DNA of 39,642 nucleotides from an uncultured Clostridia bacterium (GTDB lineage: Bacteria; Bacillota; Clostridia; Christensenellales; CAG-917). The notes beneath the pieces are model-generated. The model saw nothing but the letters and a program-made list of their open reading frames with translations, searched no databases and was not told the origin of the DNA. The translations under genes and the position numbers were made by a program. Positions 39,601 through 39,642 of this stretch are shown here, piece by piece (position 1 is the first letter of the stretch; every line of letters starts with the position of its first letter). The DNA lies in the NCBI GenBank assembly GCA_947589395.1, contig CANQAA010000004.1, forward strand, positions 1 to 39,642, in the 5' to 3' direction.

Positions 39601-39642
39601 ATCTCAAAAACCTCGCTTCTTCTTCCTTGATGAGCCAAACTC

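Overview
The window looks like a chromosomal segment from a Clostridia-like bacterium (inferred from the gene families; no database search was possible). The centre (about 2.7-26.9 kb) reads as one carbohydrate-utilisation locus. It holds two secreted right-handed beta-helix proteins (GH49 dextranase-like or GH28-like), a large C-terminally anchored Ig/CBM-like surface protein, an extended MsmX/UgpC-type ABC ATPase, a YesN/YesM two-component pair with an orphan Cache-like membrane sensor beside it, an SBP-MalF-MalG importer, two tandem GH65 phosphorylases, a beta-phosphoglucomutase and a split transketolase. The right side carries a solitary tyrosine recombinase, PFOR, ispE, lysS-greA, an Asp23-like acidic-tail membrane protein, tadA, rlmH and two tandem CPBP intramembrane proteases. 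Non-obvious signals: (1) a decayed locus at 633-1410 with the promoter / structured short RNA / terminator / toxin-like ORF layout of a type III toxin-antitoxin system; (2) four genes (HAD, orphan sensor, yesN, ispE) whose -10 hexamer ends exactly 6 nt before the ATG, predicting leaderless mRNAs; (3) degenerate tandem repeats of about 30, 36 and 48 bp in three of the four convergent gene junctions; (4) inverted repeats around yesN and in the PFOR leader that may be operators.
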